Of a DNA stretch of 64,000 nucleotides, positions 1 through 9,585 are shown one piece after another (within the stretch, counting starts at the first letter, position 1; every line of letters starts with the position of its first letter). The stretch spans positions 526,185 through 590,184 of the forward strand of contig CAJNDS010001613.1 of the NCBI GenBank assembly GCA_905221605.1. The letters run 5' to 3'. The notes below the pieces were generated by a model. It did no database searches. It was given only the letters and a program-made list of their open reading frames with translations, and was not told where the DNA came from. The DNA comes from Symbiodinium natans (Eukaryota; Sar; Dinophyceae; Suessiales; Symbiodiniaceae). The position numbers and the translations under genes were made by a program.

Positions 1-75
1 TGGGTTTTAAATTTCGCGTTCTTCCCCCGGGCGGGCTTAGGGTTTGGGGTTCTGCCTGTGTGTGCCTCGCTCCCT

Positions 76-530
76 CCCAAACCCCAAACCGAAAACCCCA
101 AACCCCAAACCCCAAACCCCAAACCCCAAACCCCAAACCCCAAACCCCAAACCCCAAACCCCAAACCCCAAACCGCAAACCCCAAACCCCAAACCCCCAA
201 CCCCCAACCCCAAACCCCAACCCCAAACCCCAAACCCCAAACCCCAAACCCCAAACCCCAAACCCTAAACCCTAAACCCTAAACCCTAAACCACCCCAAC
301 CCAACCCCAACCCAACCCAAACCCAAACCCCAAACCCCAAACCCCAAACCCCAAACCCCAAACCCCAAACCCCCAACCCCAAACCCCAAACCCCACACCC
401 CAAACCCCAAACCCCAAACCCCAAACCCCAAACCCCAAACCCCAAACCCCAAACCCCAAACCCCAAACCCCCAACCCCAAACCCCAAACCCCAAACCCCA
501 AACCCTAAATCCTAAACCCTAAACCCTGAG
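76..530. repeat. C-rich telomere-variant array (CCCCAAA)
   Basis: A 7-bp tandem repeat dominated by the variant CCCCAAA, with short patches of CCCTAAA near 262-292 and 500-525. The ORFs it contains in all frames (Asn-Pro-Lys-Pro on +, Gly-Phe-Gly-Val-Trp on -) are products of the repeat. It lies just upstream of the first exon-like segment. Confidence 0.95.
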
Positions 531-552
531 CCCCGAAACCCCAAACTGCACA

Positions 553-603
553 CCTGGCCCTGTGCCGGAGGCGCTGAAAGCGCAGGTTGCCCGGCTACGG
601 CAG
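553..603 (+). CDS. Putative small exon, coiled-coil-like
   Basis: The + frame reads PEALKAQVARLRQ, a charged Ala/Leu-rich heptad-like stretch. It ends at CGGCAG|GCCGTT, a possible GC donor; the frame closes at TGA 610-612 otherwise. An alternative GT donor is at 585/586. It has a C-rich array on the left and G-rich heptamers on the right. No convincing AG acceptor is visible, so the left edge is uncertain. Confidence 0.4.
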
Positions 604-611
604 GCCGTTTG

Positions 612-910
612 AGGGCTGTTGGGGTTTAGGGTTTAGGGTTTTAGGGTTGAGGGCTTAGGGTTTTGGGGTTCGGGTTTAGGGTTAGGAGTTTAGGGGTTTC
701 GAGGTTCAGTGGTTTAGGGCTTAGGGTTTGGGGATTCGGGTTTGAGGGTTCGGGGTTCGGACTCAAACCTGAAAGCCCTGAACCCGGAGCCCCAAACAGA
801 CCTTCGGCCTATTTCCTGAAGAAGGGACGGCGGGGATTATATATGAGGGCCATTCTTGGCACCCTTAGCTCTTAGGGTTATGGTTTAGGGTTTAGGTTTA
901 GGGTTTAGGG
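612..910. repeat. Degenerate G-rich TTTAGGG stretch
   Basis: Imperfect GGGTTTAGGG units, with a short non-repeat part (about 775-860) in which I see no convincing gene. From 911 to 1277 the sequence is non-repetitive apart from a C-run near 942-964 and a short heptamer patch near 1130; no exon was supported there. Confidence 0.85.
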
Positions 911-1277
911 ACGTCCAAAAGGGACCAGAATTCAGGTTTCCCCCCCTGCCCTCCCCCCCCCCCCGACTTGCCCGCCCCAAGCCCCAACAAAGCGACACCT
1001 TATCACGAATCATCAAGGGTTTTTAGCCCTCTCCAATGAGACTAATGATCGCGCTTTTTGTAGCCTTCTTCATTTCTCATGCTAAGTAGGGCCCAGTTTT
1101 GAACAGACTTGAAACACGTCCACAGGGTCTGAGAGTTTAGGGGTTCGGGGTTGAACGCCGTGGTGGCCTTTCGTCTGAACGGCCCTGGCATGCTCTCGCA
1201 TTTGCTGCGGCTGCTGCCAAAGTTGACTCAGAGACCCTTTTTGCCCTTTTTGGGGTTCTGGGCTTCCCTGATAAAGC

Positions 1278-1510
1278 AACCCTAAACCCCTAAACCCTAA
1301 AGCCTAAACCAAGGCCCCCCGAAAGGGTACCCGTAACATAATCTGATGACTGTCGTTCTCAGCGGTGACGCACGTGCGCCCCAGCATGGACGCCGGGGCA
1401 GCCCTAAACCCTAAACCCTAAACCCTAAACCCTAAACCCTAAACCCTAAACCCTAAACCCTAAACCCTAAACCCTAAACCCTAAACCCTAAACCCTAAAC
1501 CCTAAACCCT
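1278..1510. repeat. C-rich CCCTAAA arrays
   Basis: Two arrays (about 1278-1310 and 1403-1510) flank about 90 bp of non-repeat DNA. That DNA contains a short open + frame (VTHVRPSMDAGAA) after CTCAG, too short to call an exon with confidence. Confidence 0.9.
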
Positions 1511-1622
1511 CTTGTGTGGGGGCCGTGGTTTCTGGGCCACCAAGAAGATGAACCGAGGCATGAACCATCCACAGATGCCTGGCTTAGCACACGCAAGCCC
1601 CCGTGGTCGCTTGAACCCAAAT

Positions 1623-1728
1623 CTTACTGTTGGTTCGCAGGGAATGAGGGAATGAGGGCCACATGTATACCCTTAAAGGAATTATATAGGGTACCTCATT
1701 CCCTCATTCCCTACTAACCAGCAGTAAG
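1623..1728. mobile_element. MITE-like element, family E, copy 1
   Basis: A 106-bp element whose two ends are inverted repeats of about 35 bp with 32 of 35 positions matching by eye; the core end motif is AGGGAATGAGGGAATGAGG. No coding capacity. Related, more degraded copies lie at 9660-9760 and 9776-9831. The structure fits a non-autonomous DNA transposon or a hairpin-forming repeat. A target-site duplication was not established. Confidence 0.75.
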
Positions 1729-1824
1729 AAGGGCGGCTTGGGATGTAGCATACAGGGGCTGATGGCTTAGGATGCAATTGGGTTTATGGGGTGAGTGTCC
1801 TAAGCTTAGACCTAGACCCTAGAC

Positions 1825-1996
1825 CACCCTAAACCCTAAACCCTAAACCCTCAACCCTCAACCCTAAACCTAAACCCTAAACCCTAAACCCTAAACCCTA
1901 AAGCCTAAACCCTAAACCCTAAACCCTAAACCCTAAACCCTAAACCCTAAACCCGAAACCCTAAACCCTAAACCCTAAACCCTAGACCCTAAACCC
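1825..1996. repeat. C-rich CCCTAAA array
   Basis: A nearly uninterrupted CCCTAAA array with a few variants. It ends about 30 bp before the AG acceptor of the exon at 2026. Confidence 0.95.
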
Positions 1997-2025
1997 CCAA
2001 AAACATCCCAACGGGCTCCCTCCAG

Positions 2026-2086
2026 GCCTTGGACGAGCGCCGCCGGCGCCTCCGAAACGCGGCGGAAGACCTGCGCGGCGCCCAAG
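2026..2086 (+). CDS. Putative exon, coiled-coil-like (LDERRRRLRNAAEDLRGAQ)
   Basis: Clean borders: TCCAG| on the left and CCCAAG|GTGACA on the right. The 61-bp segment is open in one + frame and encodes a highly charged, Arg/Glu/Leu-rich helix-like stretch with GC-rich third positions. A C-rich array lies upstream and a G-rich array downstream. The composition matches other exons over the first 23 kb, so it probably belongs to one coiled-coil protein gene. No family can be named. Confidence 0.65.
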
Positions 2087-2124
2087 GTGACAATAGCGAC
2101 TACTCACGCGAATGCCCAGTAGTG

Positions 2125-2240
2125 TAGGTTTAATTAGGGTTTAGGGTTTAGGGTTTAGGGTTTAGGGTTTAGGGCCTTTAGGGTTTAGGGTTTAGGGTTT
2201 CGGCCTATTCGGGTTTAGGGCTTTGTGGGTTTAGGGTTTG
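2125..2240. repeat. G-rich TTTAGGG array
   Basis: Array of TTTAGGG units with minor variants, on the donor side of the preceding exon. Confidence 0.9.
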
Positions 2241-2315
2241 TTCTTTTGGGCTTATAGGGGAGCTTTGTTGGTTGTTCGGTTCCCTTGTAAATCCAAAAGA
2301 ACCGAAAGCCCGAAG

Positions 2316-2360
2316 CGGATTCATTCTTGTGTTGCTGGGCAAGCGAGAGCAGCGGTTGAG
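2316..2360 (+). CDS. Putative small exon
   Basis: A 45-bp, phase-neutral segment between CGAAG| and GAG|GTTGGA, encoding RIHSCVAGQARAAVE. The borders are plausible but the segment is short. Its 3' side runs into TTTAGGG-like sequence. Confidence 0.4.
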
Positions 2361-2429
2361 GTTGGATTTTGGGATTTAGGGTTGAGGGTTGCTGGGCACA
2401 AGACCCGCGGCCCTGGCAAATTCAACCCT

Positions 2430-2745
2430 CAATGCCCAAACCCAAACCCTTAAACCCTTCAAGCCGTGAACCCCCTTAGACCCCTTAAACCCGCTTAAGC
2501 CCCTTCAAGCCCGCTTAAACCCGCTTAAGCCCGGTTAAACCCTTAAGCCCTTGCACCCTTAAACCCTTACAACCCATAAACCCTTGAGCCCGTAAACCCT
2601 TAAACCCCTAAACCCCATAATCACTCAAACCCTCACATACCCTTAACACCCTTAAACCCTTGAGCCCTCAACACCCTTAAACGCTTCCCCTTTGGCAACC
2701 CTTAAGCCCTTACAACCCCTTGAGGCCCTTGACACGCCAAACCTT
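2430..2745. repeat. Degenerate C-rich CCCTTAA-type repeat
   Basis: Imperfect units of CCCTTAAA, CCCGCTTAA and similar, a drifted form of the heptamer. No gene is seen within it. Confidence 0.85.
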
Positions 2746-2755
2746 GTCTCCTAAG

Positions 2756-2808
2756 GGCGCAGCAGCGGCAGCTTTGCGCCGATCTCGAGGCCGCTTCGCT
2801 TGGGCAAG
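2756..2808 (+). CDS. Putative exon, coiled-coil-like
   Basis: After CTAAG| the + frame reads AQQRQLCADLEAASLGQ, a helix-prone sequence like its neighbours. The right border (CAAGATTGGG) lacks a GT; a GA donor is possible, as used in dinoflagellates. C-rich repeat on the left, TTTAGGG on the right. Confidence 0.5.
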
Positions 2809-2830
2809 ATTGGGGTTTAGGGTTTAGGGG

Positions 2831-2905
2831 GGGTCCCTTCAAGGGGATTCTATTCTATTCGGGGTATAAATGGGTACCCCTATTTTGGGAAATACCCAGA
2901 TGATG
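2831..2905. repeat. Dispersed repeat K, copy 1
   Basis: Shares GGGTCCCTT, TCTATTCGGGGTA and GGGTACCCC blocks in the same order with 39716-39790. Probably a short mobile element; its ends are not defined. Confidence 0.6.
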
Positions 2906-3478
2906 GACCCTTTGGAGCTTCGGATGTCGGATTGAAGGGCCTGATGGCTTTCAGTCCCCAGTAGCCCTACACCCTAAACACCCCCAAGCACCCCCTGAAC
3001 ACCCCTGGGACTCCTTACGACCTCCCACAGGCTTCCTAATGTCGGATCCCCTTATACGGAGTCCTCTTGAGGCTGAGGGTGGCCTTCATGTAGGGCTTCC
3101 GAGCGTCACACCCCTACATGGGGTCGCGAAAAACTAAGTTAAATTTCCATGAGGCGGAAATACAGCACATAGGATGGCTTCCTTATTGGTGACTTGTGTT
3201 CTTTCAAAGCCGCCAAGCAACTTTTCCTTGCCAGGAAACCTTCTGAAAGTGTAAACACTCCGAACCCCCTACAAACCTTAAACCCCCAGCCCCAGCCTAA
3301 ACAGCTTGGGTTGGAGTTTGAGGGTGTAAGAGTTTTGGCGTCCCAAGCGGGTGCTAGGATTGGGATGACAAGAGCTTTTGGGGCTTGGCATAGGTTCCAG
3401 GTTTATGGGGATCCGAAACCATAAACCCTAAACCCCAAAACCCAAAGCCCCTCTTTGGGAGGGTCGGGGGGTGGGACA
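2906..3478. other. Non-repeat interval without a supported gene
   Basis: Contains scattered CCCTAAA-like units and a 76-codon + frame (3194-3424) that runs out into heptamers at both ends. Codon and splice evidence is too weak to call an exon. Confidence 0.4.
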
Positions 3479-3479
3479 G

Positions 3480-3540
3480 GTGCAGCATGCTTCGGAGCAG
3501 CCGCACTACGAGCTGTGCGCTCAGCTCCTGCTAGCTTCGG
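3480..3540 (+). CDS. Putative exon
   Basis: GGACAG| precedes and TTCGG|GTCAGG follows a 61-bp open segment encoding VQHASEQPHYELCAQLLLASG. A second AG lies 6 bp inside. C-rich array to the left and TTTAGGG array (3550-3620) to the right. Amphipathic, helix-like composition. Confidence 0.55.
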
Positions 3541-3549
3541 GTCAGGGTG

Positions 3550-3620
3550 GTTTGGCAGGGTTCAGAGTTTAGGGTTTAGGGTTTAGGGTTCAGGGTTTAG
3601 GGTTTAGGGTTTAGGGTTTC
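3550..3620. repeat. G-rich TTTAGGG array
   Basis: Short TTTAGGG array on the donor side of the exon at 3480. The 3650-3755 interval beyond it is open in frames on both strands (+ ...LLGVGHHHLGVGK, - HDEDQTLAHAEMMVAHAQQ). The strand could not be decided, so no exon is called there. Confidence 0.9.
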
Positions 3621-3756
3621 CCTAGCCCGAAGCCCTAAGCCAGAAGCTGTTCAGCGTGGTTCAGAAAGGTTGCACGGCAGGGCAAGCTTCCGGTCTGCTG
3701 GGCGTGGGCCACCATCATCTCGGCGTGGGCAAGCGTCTGATCCTCATCATGAGGAC

Positions 3757-4062
3757 CCTAAACCCTAAACCCTAAACCCTAAACCCTAAACCCTAAACCC
3801 TAAACCCTAAACCCTAAACCCTAAACCCTAAACCCTAAACCCTAAACCCTAAACCCTAAACCCTAAACCCTAAACCCTAAACCCTAAACCCTAACCTAAA
3901 CCCTAAACCCTAAACCCTAAACCCTAAACCCTAAACCCTAAACCCTAAACCCTAAACCCTAAACCCTAAACCCTAAACCCTAAACCCTAAACCCTAAACC
4001 CTAAACCCTAAACCTGAACCCTAAACCCTGAACCCTAAACCCTAAACCCTAAACCCTAAATC
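3757..4062. repeat. Long C-rich CCCTAAA array
   Basis: About 300 bp of nearly perfect CCCTAAA units ending shortly before the acceptor of the exon at 4090. Confidence 0.97.
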
Positions 4063-4089
4063 TGGGTAGCAGAACATCTACCACCCCAG

Positions 4090-4132
4090 GCATCTTGTAG
4101 AGGAGCTGAAAGCCCAGAATCGGCGGCTGCAG
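4090..4132 (+). CDS. Putative exon, coiled-coil-like (HLVEELKAQNRRLQ)
   Basis: Left border ACCCCAG|, right border CTGCAG|GCCAGC (a GC donor). The one open + frame has a clear heptad pattern with Leu/Val at core positions. The 306-bp C-rich array is immediately upstream and a G-rich array immediately downstream. Confidence 0.6.
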
Positions 4133-4244
4133 GCCAGCTTTGTTTAGGGTTTAGGGTTTAGGGTTTAAGGTTTTTCGGTTTAGGGCTTAGCGCTTAGGGC
4201 TTCGGGCTAGGGATTAGGGGAGCTGCCTCATGAATCCCGCAACC

Positions 4245-4359
4245 CTACTTGGAGGTTCGTGGGTGCTTGCAACTCCAATTATCAGTCCACTTGGAGCCTT
4301 CTTAGGGTGCTTAGAAGTACAACGATAGGGTTATAAGTGCCCAATGAACCTCCAAGTAG
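4245..4359. mobile_element. MITE-like element, family A, copy 1
   Basis: The left end begins CTACTTGGAGGTTC and the right end finishes GAACCTCCAAGTAG, its inverted complement. 115 bp, non-coding. Other family members: 9460-9585, 26321-26442, 41557-41721. Confidence 0.75.
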
Positions 4360-4454
4360 ACCCTAAACCCCAAACCATGATTCCTAAGGCGGGGTGAATC
4401 GTTCAGGGTAGTTGGGATGGTTTTGGGCTTACGCTCTGGCGATGTCGGTAAAGA

Positions 4455-4695
4455 GTCCTAAACCCTAAACCCTAAACCCCAACCCTAAACCCCAAACCCT
4501 AAGCCGCCCTAAACCGACCTCAACCCTAAACCCTAACCCCTAAGCCCCAAACCCTAAACAACAAACCCTGAACCCTAAATCCTCCGTGAAGTAAGGGGTT
4601 TAGGGTTTAGGGTTTAGGGTTGAGAGGTTTAGGAGTTTAGGGGTTACGGGTTGAGGGGTCGAAGGTTATAGGGGTTTAGGGGTTCAGGGTTAGGG
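4455..4695. repeat. Head-to-head heptamers (C-rich then G-rich)
   Basis: CCCTAAA-like units to about 4590 are followed by TTTAGGG-like units to about 4695, with only a few bases between. This is the reverse order of the usual intron arrangement. Confidence 0.85.
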
Positions 4696-4970
4696 TTCTA
4701 GCTTTCCCAGCTTATACACTCAACAATATTTACGACGTAAGCTCTGCACTACACGCCCACTAGAAACGAGGGTAATGCGCACAATCCCCATGCAAGGTAC
4801 GGTAGGTTTGGTTGATAGCTCTTGTTGGCAGATGTGTATAGGGTTGGTTGCTTATAAAAACTGGTGAGAGTACATGCTGGGCTCTTTCTTGGGGATACCA
4901 GTAACAACGATCCTACCGCATGTACTCTTTAATATATAAGCAGTCGGTGTGCAGGCGGGTCCGAATGCAG

Positions 4971-5199
4971 TGGGCATTTGCTGCAGTTCACTGCTCCTGC
5001 AGATGAGTCGCAGCACACGCTGGTCAAGGACACGCTCAGCAAGAACATGATCAGGAACGTCCCCGGCCACAGCGGCAAGGAGGCTCCTCGTGACTTGCAA
5101 GTGTTGTTTTCAGACGTCAGCGTCGCCCCGTTGCTCACTTGCGCCGTCAGCGGCGGAGAGGTCACGGAGCACCTTGACTCTCCATTGGCCGGGGGTTGA
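4971..5199 (+). CDS. Putative large exon with stop (possible 3' terminal exon)
   Basis: After AATGCAG| one + frame stays open to TGA at 5197-5199. It has strongly GC-biased third codon positions from about 4990 (for example DESQHTLVKDTLSKNM, then GKEAPRDLQVLFSDVS). It is the longest segment in the first 24 kb with real-looking codon use outside repeats. No domain was recognised. The start could be an internal AG near 5002. The stop is followed by AT-richer DNA, fitting a 3' UTR. The minus-strand frames over it are shadows. Confidence 0.55.
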
Positions 5200-5815
5200 T
5201 TGATAAATGATAGCGTTGATTCTTTAATGCCTTTAAGTTTCCTAATTTGGTATAGAAGTCTCCTTAGCCTGAACCTCGAGGCCGTAGATTCTTAGGAGGG
5301 GAAGGGGGTGGTCCCTTTCGGGGAGTTCGCGTGCAGCCTATGACATTTGCTTGATTCGACAGGTCGATGTTGTCTCGTAAATAGAAAAAAACCCAAACCA
5401 TGCCCCTGTTGTTGGGTTCGGGAACCTTGTCAACCCTGTTAAGAAAAAAGCCCTAAAACTCTTCTCCTTAAACCCTAAACCCTAAACCCGATACCCCAAA
5501 CCCCAAGCCCTAGGCCCCAAACTTTAGCCCCTAAGCCCTAAGCCCTAGCATTCCTAGGGTTGCTCTGTCTATGCCAAACGGCTTTGGGCCCTCTGCATGG
5601 CGGTCGCCCGGGGGAGTGCGCACATAGCCCGAAGACCGCAGACACATTTTTGAAGACAAACCCTAGACCCTAAACCCTAAACCCTAAACCCTAAACCCTA
5701 AACCCCAAACCCTAAACCCTAAACCCTAAACCCTGAACCCTGAACCCTGAACCCTGAACCCTAAATCCTTTTCCCTAAGCCCTAAACCCTACACCTTAAG
5801 CCCAAGCCTCCCGGA
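5200..5815. other. Spacer with heptamer patches
   Basis: Non-repeat DNA to about 5460, then degenerate C-rich heptamers and a clean CCCTAAA patch at 5660-5765. A possible weak exon (5579-5641, ...MAVARGSAHIARRPQ) sits between them but lacks a good acceptor. Confidence 0.4.
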
Positions 5816-5826
5816 AAATCCTGCAG

Positions 5827-5857
5827 GGAGATGGGGTTGTTGGCCTGGCATCCCTGG
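5827..5857 (+). CDS. Putative micro-exon
   Basis: 31 bp between CTGCAG| and CTGG|GTATTG, reading GDGVVGLASL. Good splice-like borders but very short. C-rich arrays on both sides. Confidence 0.3.
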
Positions 5858-5872
5858 GTATTGGCCTCGCTT

Positions 5873-6012
5873 CACCCTAAACCCTAAACCCTAAACCCTG
5901 AACCCTGAACCCTGAACCCTAAACCCTAAACCCGAAACCCTAAACCCTAAACCCTAAACCCCAAACCCTAAACCCTAAACCCTAAACCCTAAACCCCAAA
6001 CCCTAAACCCTG
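5873..6012. repeat. C-rich CCCTAAA array
   Basis: CCCTAAA with CCCTGAA and CCCCAAA variants, ending about 10 bp before the next exon. Confidence 0.95.
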
Positions 6013-6022
6013 AAGCTTGCAG

Positions 6023-6077
6023 GCAAAGGCCTGCGCGCGCTGGGACTCAGCCAGGAAGTTGCAAGCAGCGCGCGAGG
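6023..6077 (+). CDS. Putative exon, coiled-coil-like
   Basis: After CTTGCAG| the + frame reads AKACARWDSARKLQAARE, ending at GAGG|GCCCAG (GC donor). Helix-prone Ala/Arg/Lys composition like its neighbours. C-rich array left, G-rich array right. Confidence 0.5.
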
Positions 6078-6116
6078 GCCCAGCTTGTATTTGGAGCTGA
6101 GGGTTGAATTTCTAGG

Positions 6117-6535
6117 GTTCTTAGGGTTTAGGGTTTAGGGTTTAGGGAAGGGGGTTCTTAGGGTTTAGGGTTTAGGGTTTGGGGTTTAGGGTTTAGGGAA
6201 GCTTGGGGTTTAGGGCAGTTTGGGTTTTGGGGGGTTTAGGGGCTTTTGGAGTTTAGGTTCCCAGCCTGTCTAAGAGGAGATGCTGTTTCTCTTTTTACAT
6301 TGACCCTAAACCCTAAACCCTAAACCCTAAACCCTAAACCCTAAACCCTAAACCCTAAACCCTGAACCCTAAACCCTATCGCAGGGCGCCTTGATCTTGT
6401 TCCCCCAAAATAACCCTAGATATACCCTAAACCCTAAACCCTAAACCCTAAACCCTAAACCCTAAACCCTAAAGCCTAAACCCTAAACCCTAAACCCTAA
6501 ACCCTAAACCCTAAACCCTAAACCCTAACCCCAAA
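6117..6535. repeat. G-rich then C-rich heptamer arrays (one intron)
   Basis: TTTAGGG units at 6117-6245, a short non-repeat core, then CCCTAAA units at 6300-6375 and 6423-6530. Read between the exons at 6023 and 6601, this is the typical intron layout: G-rich at the 5' end, C-rich at the 3' end. Confidence 0.9.
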
Positions 6536-6600
6536 CCTACACCCCAAGCCCTACCATTTGCGGGGGGCCTCGAGCCTTCGTTAGGATTTTTCGCCCGCAG

Positions 6601-6647
6601 GCTGCGCAGCTCAGAGCAGGAGACGCAGGCGAAAGTCGAGGCAGCGG
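6601..6647 (+). CDS. Putative exon, coiled-coil-like (LRSSEQETQAKVEAA)
   Basis: Preceded by a T/C-rich tract and TCGCCCGCAG|, followed by GCGG|GTTCAG. Open in one frame, with Gln/Glu/Lys-rich heptads. One of the best-bordered exons of the first gene. Confidence 0.6.
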
Positions 6648-6649
6648 GT

Positions 6650-7110
6650 TCAGGGTTGTTTAGGGTTTAGGGTTTAGGGTTTAGGGTTTAGGGTTTAGGG
6701 TTTAGGGTGTAGGTTTTACATAGGGTTTAGGGTTTAGGGTTTAGGGTTGCTTAGGGCTGGTAAGGGTTTAGGGTTTAGGGCTGTTTAGGCTGTAGGGTGT
6801 AGGGCTTAGGGCTGTTTAGGGTTGTTTAGGGCTGTTTGGGGTTTAGGGGTTAGGGTGTTTCAGGGTAGTGTAGGGTTGTGGGTTCAGGTTGTTTAGGCAT
6901 TGTTCAAGGTTGTTTAGGGCTGTTTTGTTTGGGGTTGTTTCAGGCTTGTTTAGGTTTGTTGGGTCTTTTTTACGGTTTTGCGTCTAGGGTTTACCAAGCG
7001 CTTTAGTGGTTCAGGGTTTCAGGTCCAGGGTTTGGGGATGCCAAGGTTTAGGGTTTAGGGTCTAGGGTTTGGCTTCGGAGTTTAGGGTTTCGAGGTTTCA
7101 GGGTTTAGTA
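6650..7110. repeat. G-rich heptamers grading into TTTAGGGYTG variants
   Basis: Starts as perfect TTTAGGG, then drifts to units such as GGGTTGTTTA and GGGCTGTTTA, then degenerate sequence. No gene is seen, except possibly a few codons near 7120-7160 (FEAEVESR). Confidence 0.9.
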
Positions 7111-7164
7111 GTTTGAGCTCAACTTTTGAAGCTGAAGTCGAGAGCCGGGTTGAGGGTTTTGGTT

Positions 7165-7596
7165 TAAACCCTAAACCCTAAACCCTAAACCCTAAACCCT
7201 AAACCCTAAACCCTAAACCCTAAACCCTAAACCCTAAACCCTAAACCCTAAACCCTAAACCCCAAACCCAAGGTCAGAGCTTGCTGATGGCCTCTAGTGT
7301 GGGATGTAGAGAGACCGCACATGGCCCTGAACTCCTAAACCAAGTAAGCCCTCATTGAACTCTACATCCTAATCGCCCCTAAGCCCTCGCGTACTTAAAT
7401 CCCGGAGAGCTTAATGTTTAAAGTTTAGTGTTTAGGGTTAGCCCTGAACCTCACCCTAAACCCTAAACCCTAGACCCTAAACCCTACACCCTAGACCCTA
7501 ACCCCTAACCCCTGAACCCTAAACCCTTAACCCTAAACCCTAAACCCTAGACCCTAGACCCTAAACCCTAAACCCTAAACCCTAAACCCTAAACCC
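7165..7596. repeat. C-rich arrays with a non-repeat island
   Basis: CCCTAAA at 7165-7262 and 7443-7595, separated by about 170 bp of non-repeat DNA with no supported gene. Confidence 0.9.
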
Positions 7597-7633
7597 AAGC
7601 CTCGGGCCTCCAAGACTTTTTTTCCGATCTCAG

Positions 7634-7679
7634 GAGCTGACGGCGAAGCAGAGACGGCTTGCCGGCCTCTTACCCAAGG
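7634..7679 (+). CDS. Putative exon (ELTAKQRRLAGLLPK)
   Basis: A T-rich tract and GATCTCAG| precede; CAAGG|GCTCTT (GC donor) follows. Basic, Leu-rich helix. C-rich array on the left, G-rich on the right. Confidence 0.55.
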
Positions 7680-7689
7680 GCTCTTGTTG

Positions 7690-7890
7690 TAGGGTTTAGG
7701 GTTCAGGGTTTGGGGTTTAGGGTTTAGGGTTCAGGGTTTAGGATTGAGGGTATGGGGTGTAGGGTTTGGGGTTTAGGGCTCTTGTTGTAGCGTTTAGGGT
7801 TTGGGGTATGGGGTTTAGGGTTAGGGTTTGGGGTTTGGGGTTTAGGGTTTGGGGTTTAGGGTTTGGGGTTTAGGGTTTTAGGGGGGGGTT
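7690..7890. repeat. G-rich TTTAGGG/TTTGGGG array
   Basis: Mixed TTTAGGG and TTTGGGG units, some in 12-14-bp higher-order pairs. Confidence 0.9.
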
Positions 7891-8029
7891 TAGGGTTGAA
7901 GGACTCTTGGCACTCTTGTTAAAGGGCTTGTCGCGGGCCAAAAGACCGCACTCCACGTGGTTTTTTGGGGCACTTGGCTGCCCAAGCTGGGACAGGTTTG
8001 CTGCTTTCCGGGGTTACTCGAAACCCTAC

Positions 8030-8400
8030 ATGCTGAACCCTAAACCCTACACCCTAAACCCTAAAACCTAAGCCCTAAGCCCCAAGCCGCCTAAGCCCCA
8101 AGCCCTGAACCCTAAATCCTAAACCCTAAACCCTAAACCCCAAACCCTCAACCCTAAGCCCCAAGACAACAGCCCAAAACCCTGAAGGCGCAGTTGAAGG
8201 GTTTAGGGTCTAGGGTTTTGGGTTTCAGGCCCAAAAACACCAAACTCAACAAGACCCTCCAAACGACCTAAACGCTCTTGCCCTAAAGCAAGCAGCCACT
8301 AGGCAAACCTACAACGACAAAACCGTAAGCCCTGAACCGTGAACCGTGAACCCTGAACCCTGAACCCTGAACCCTGAACCCTGAACCCTAAACCCTAACA
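8030..8400. repeat. C-rich heptamers, including CCCTGAA
   Basis: Degenerate CCCTAAA with a homogeneous CCCTGAA patch at about 8340-8390. Confidence 0.9.
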
Positions 8401-8413
8401 TCCAGCCCCTCAG

Positions 8414-8505
8414 CTCGAGGAGACGGAGAGCGCCCGGTTGCGGAGAGCACTGGCAGCACTCCGCACGCGCGTCTTCGGCCGCTCGGACGCTTTCAATGCG
8501 AAAGG
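8414..8505 (+). CDS. Putative exon, coiled-coil-like (92 bp)
   Basis: CCCTCAG| on the left, AAAGG|GTCCCG on the right. One open + frame: LEETESARLRRALAALRTR followed by VFGRSDAFNAK. The first half is a strong amphipathic helix pattern. GC-rich third positions. The right-hand array is C-rich here, an exception to the usual order. Confidence 0.65.
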
Positions 8506-8687
8506 GTCCCGAAACCCAAGATGCTGTGAACCCTCTGAACCCTAGAAACCCGGTAAACCCTACATAAAAAACCTGCAATCACAATAAACCCTATAGACCC
8601 TAAGTATAGAGTTATTTAACGCCCTAAAGCCCTGACATCAAACCTTTTTTGGACCCTAGCGTGCTCGTGGCCGGCCAAATGCCTGGA

Positions 8688-8811
8688 GCCAAAAATTACT
8701 CGGGAACAGCGCGTTTTTCTCTGTCTGGCCTTGCTAAATCGAGCTTGGGGCCAAAAATTACTCCAAAACAGTGCGTTTCTTTGTGTGTGGCTTCTTTAAG
8801 TAAGCTCTTTC
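8688..8811. repeat. Two-copy 62-bp tandem duplication
   Basis: Two diverged units, each beginning GCCAAAAATTACTC and containing CAG(C/T)GCGTTT, spaced 62 bp apart. An 89-codon + frame runs through it (8649-8921) but has no splice or codon support. Confidence 0.7.
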
Positions 8812-9440
8812 GAAGGTCCCAGGAAGCTCCGTGGGGGGTACCCCAGGATTCGGGCCCTATAAACGCTATAACTTTTATAAACCCTATAAACCCTGCACCC
8901 TTTGTTTCTGATTCTTCGTAGAGGTGTAAATTTAATACGGTTATAGTTATCTTGTATCTCCTAGGTAGGATAAGGGGGACCCTAAAAGGGAACCCCTTCT
9001 TAACCCTCTTCTGGCTCTCTTAAACAGGGACCTTATTCAGAGGGTCTATATCCCCTAGGGTCCCCCTAATCCTATCCCCTGGCATCATTCCCCACCCCCG
9101 ATGTGGGCTGTTAGATTTTAAGTCAACCGTTCTCCTCGCCTCCTCGACACACACAGAGTCCCGCCAAGTCTGCCTGGAGACCGAACATCCCTTAGCCACA
9201 TCGGCTAGCTTTAAGGGGTATAAGGAGGCACCCTTGAAGGGAGCCCCCCTATATAACCCCAATATATACCGCCTCACATCGTCCCTATGTGCCTAAGTAG
9301 CCCCTACATAACCCCTAAGTAACCCCTAAGGTCCCTCTGTACGAGGGCGTTTTTTTTTTTAAATATATTTTGGAGAAGTCATCATGTTCCAAGGCCTAAC
9401 ACTCCCCGAAAACCCTGAATCACTGAACCCTCAAGCCCTG
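8812..9440. other. Non-repeat interval, no gene supported
   Basis: Contains short inverted and direct repeats of GTACCCC/CCCTAAG type and a T-run near 9350. The minus frame 9020-9277 has no supporting features. Confidence 0.4.
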
Positions 9441-9459
9441 TGCCTGGGGCTCCTCTAAA

Positions 9460-9585
9460 CTATGGTTCATGGTACTTATTCACCAATTATAACTGCACTT
9501 CTAGCCCACTTGTAAGCCCCTTAACCATAAGTACAGTCATAAGTACAGCTATAATTGGTTAATAACTACCATGAACCTCCAAGTG
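9460..9585. mobile_element. MITE-like element, family A, copy 2
   Basis: TATGGTTCATGGTACTTA at the left and CTACCATGAACCTCCAAG at the right are inverted complements. The inner arms also pair (ACCAATTATA...TATAATTGGT). More diverged than copy 1. Confidence 0.65.

Noticed and set aside
37-501. Overlapping 71-74-codon ORFs of Asn-Pro-Lys-Pro and Gly-Phe-Gly-Val type
   Set aside because: Direct translation of a 7-bp tandem repeat in all frames; no borders, no codon bias.
1-530. A true chromosome end at the left edge
   Set aside because: The array is a CCCCAAA variant, is followed by unique DNA, and similar arrays in both orientations fill the whole window; nothing marks a terminus.
3650-3755. 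Minus-strand coiled-coil-like exon (AHAEMMVAHAQQ)
   Set aside because: An equally open + frame exists and no clean acceptor/donor pair was found on either strand.
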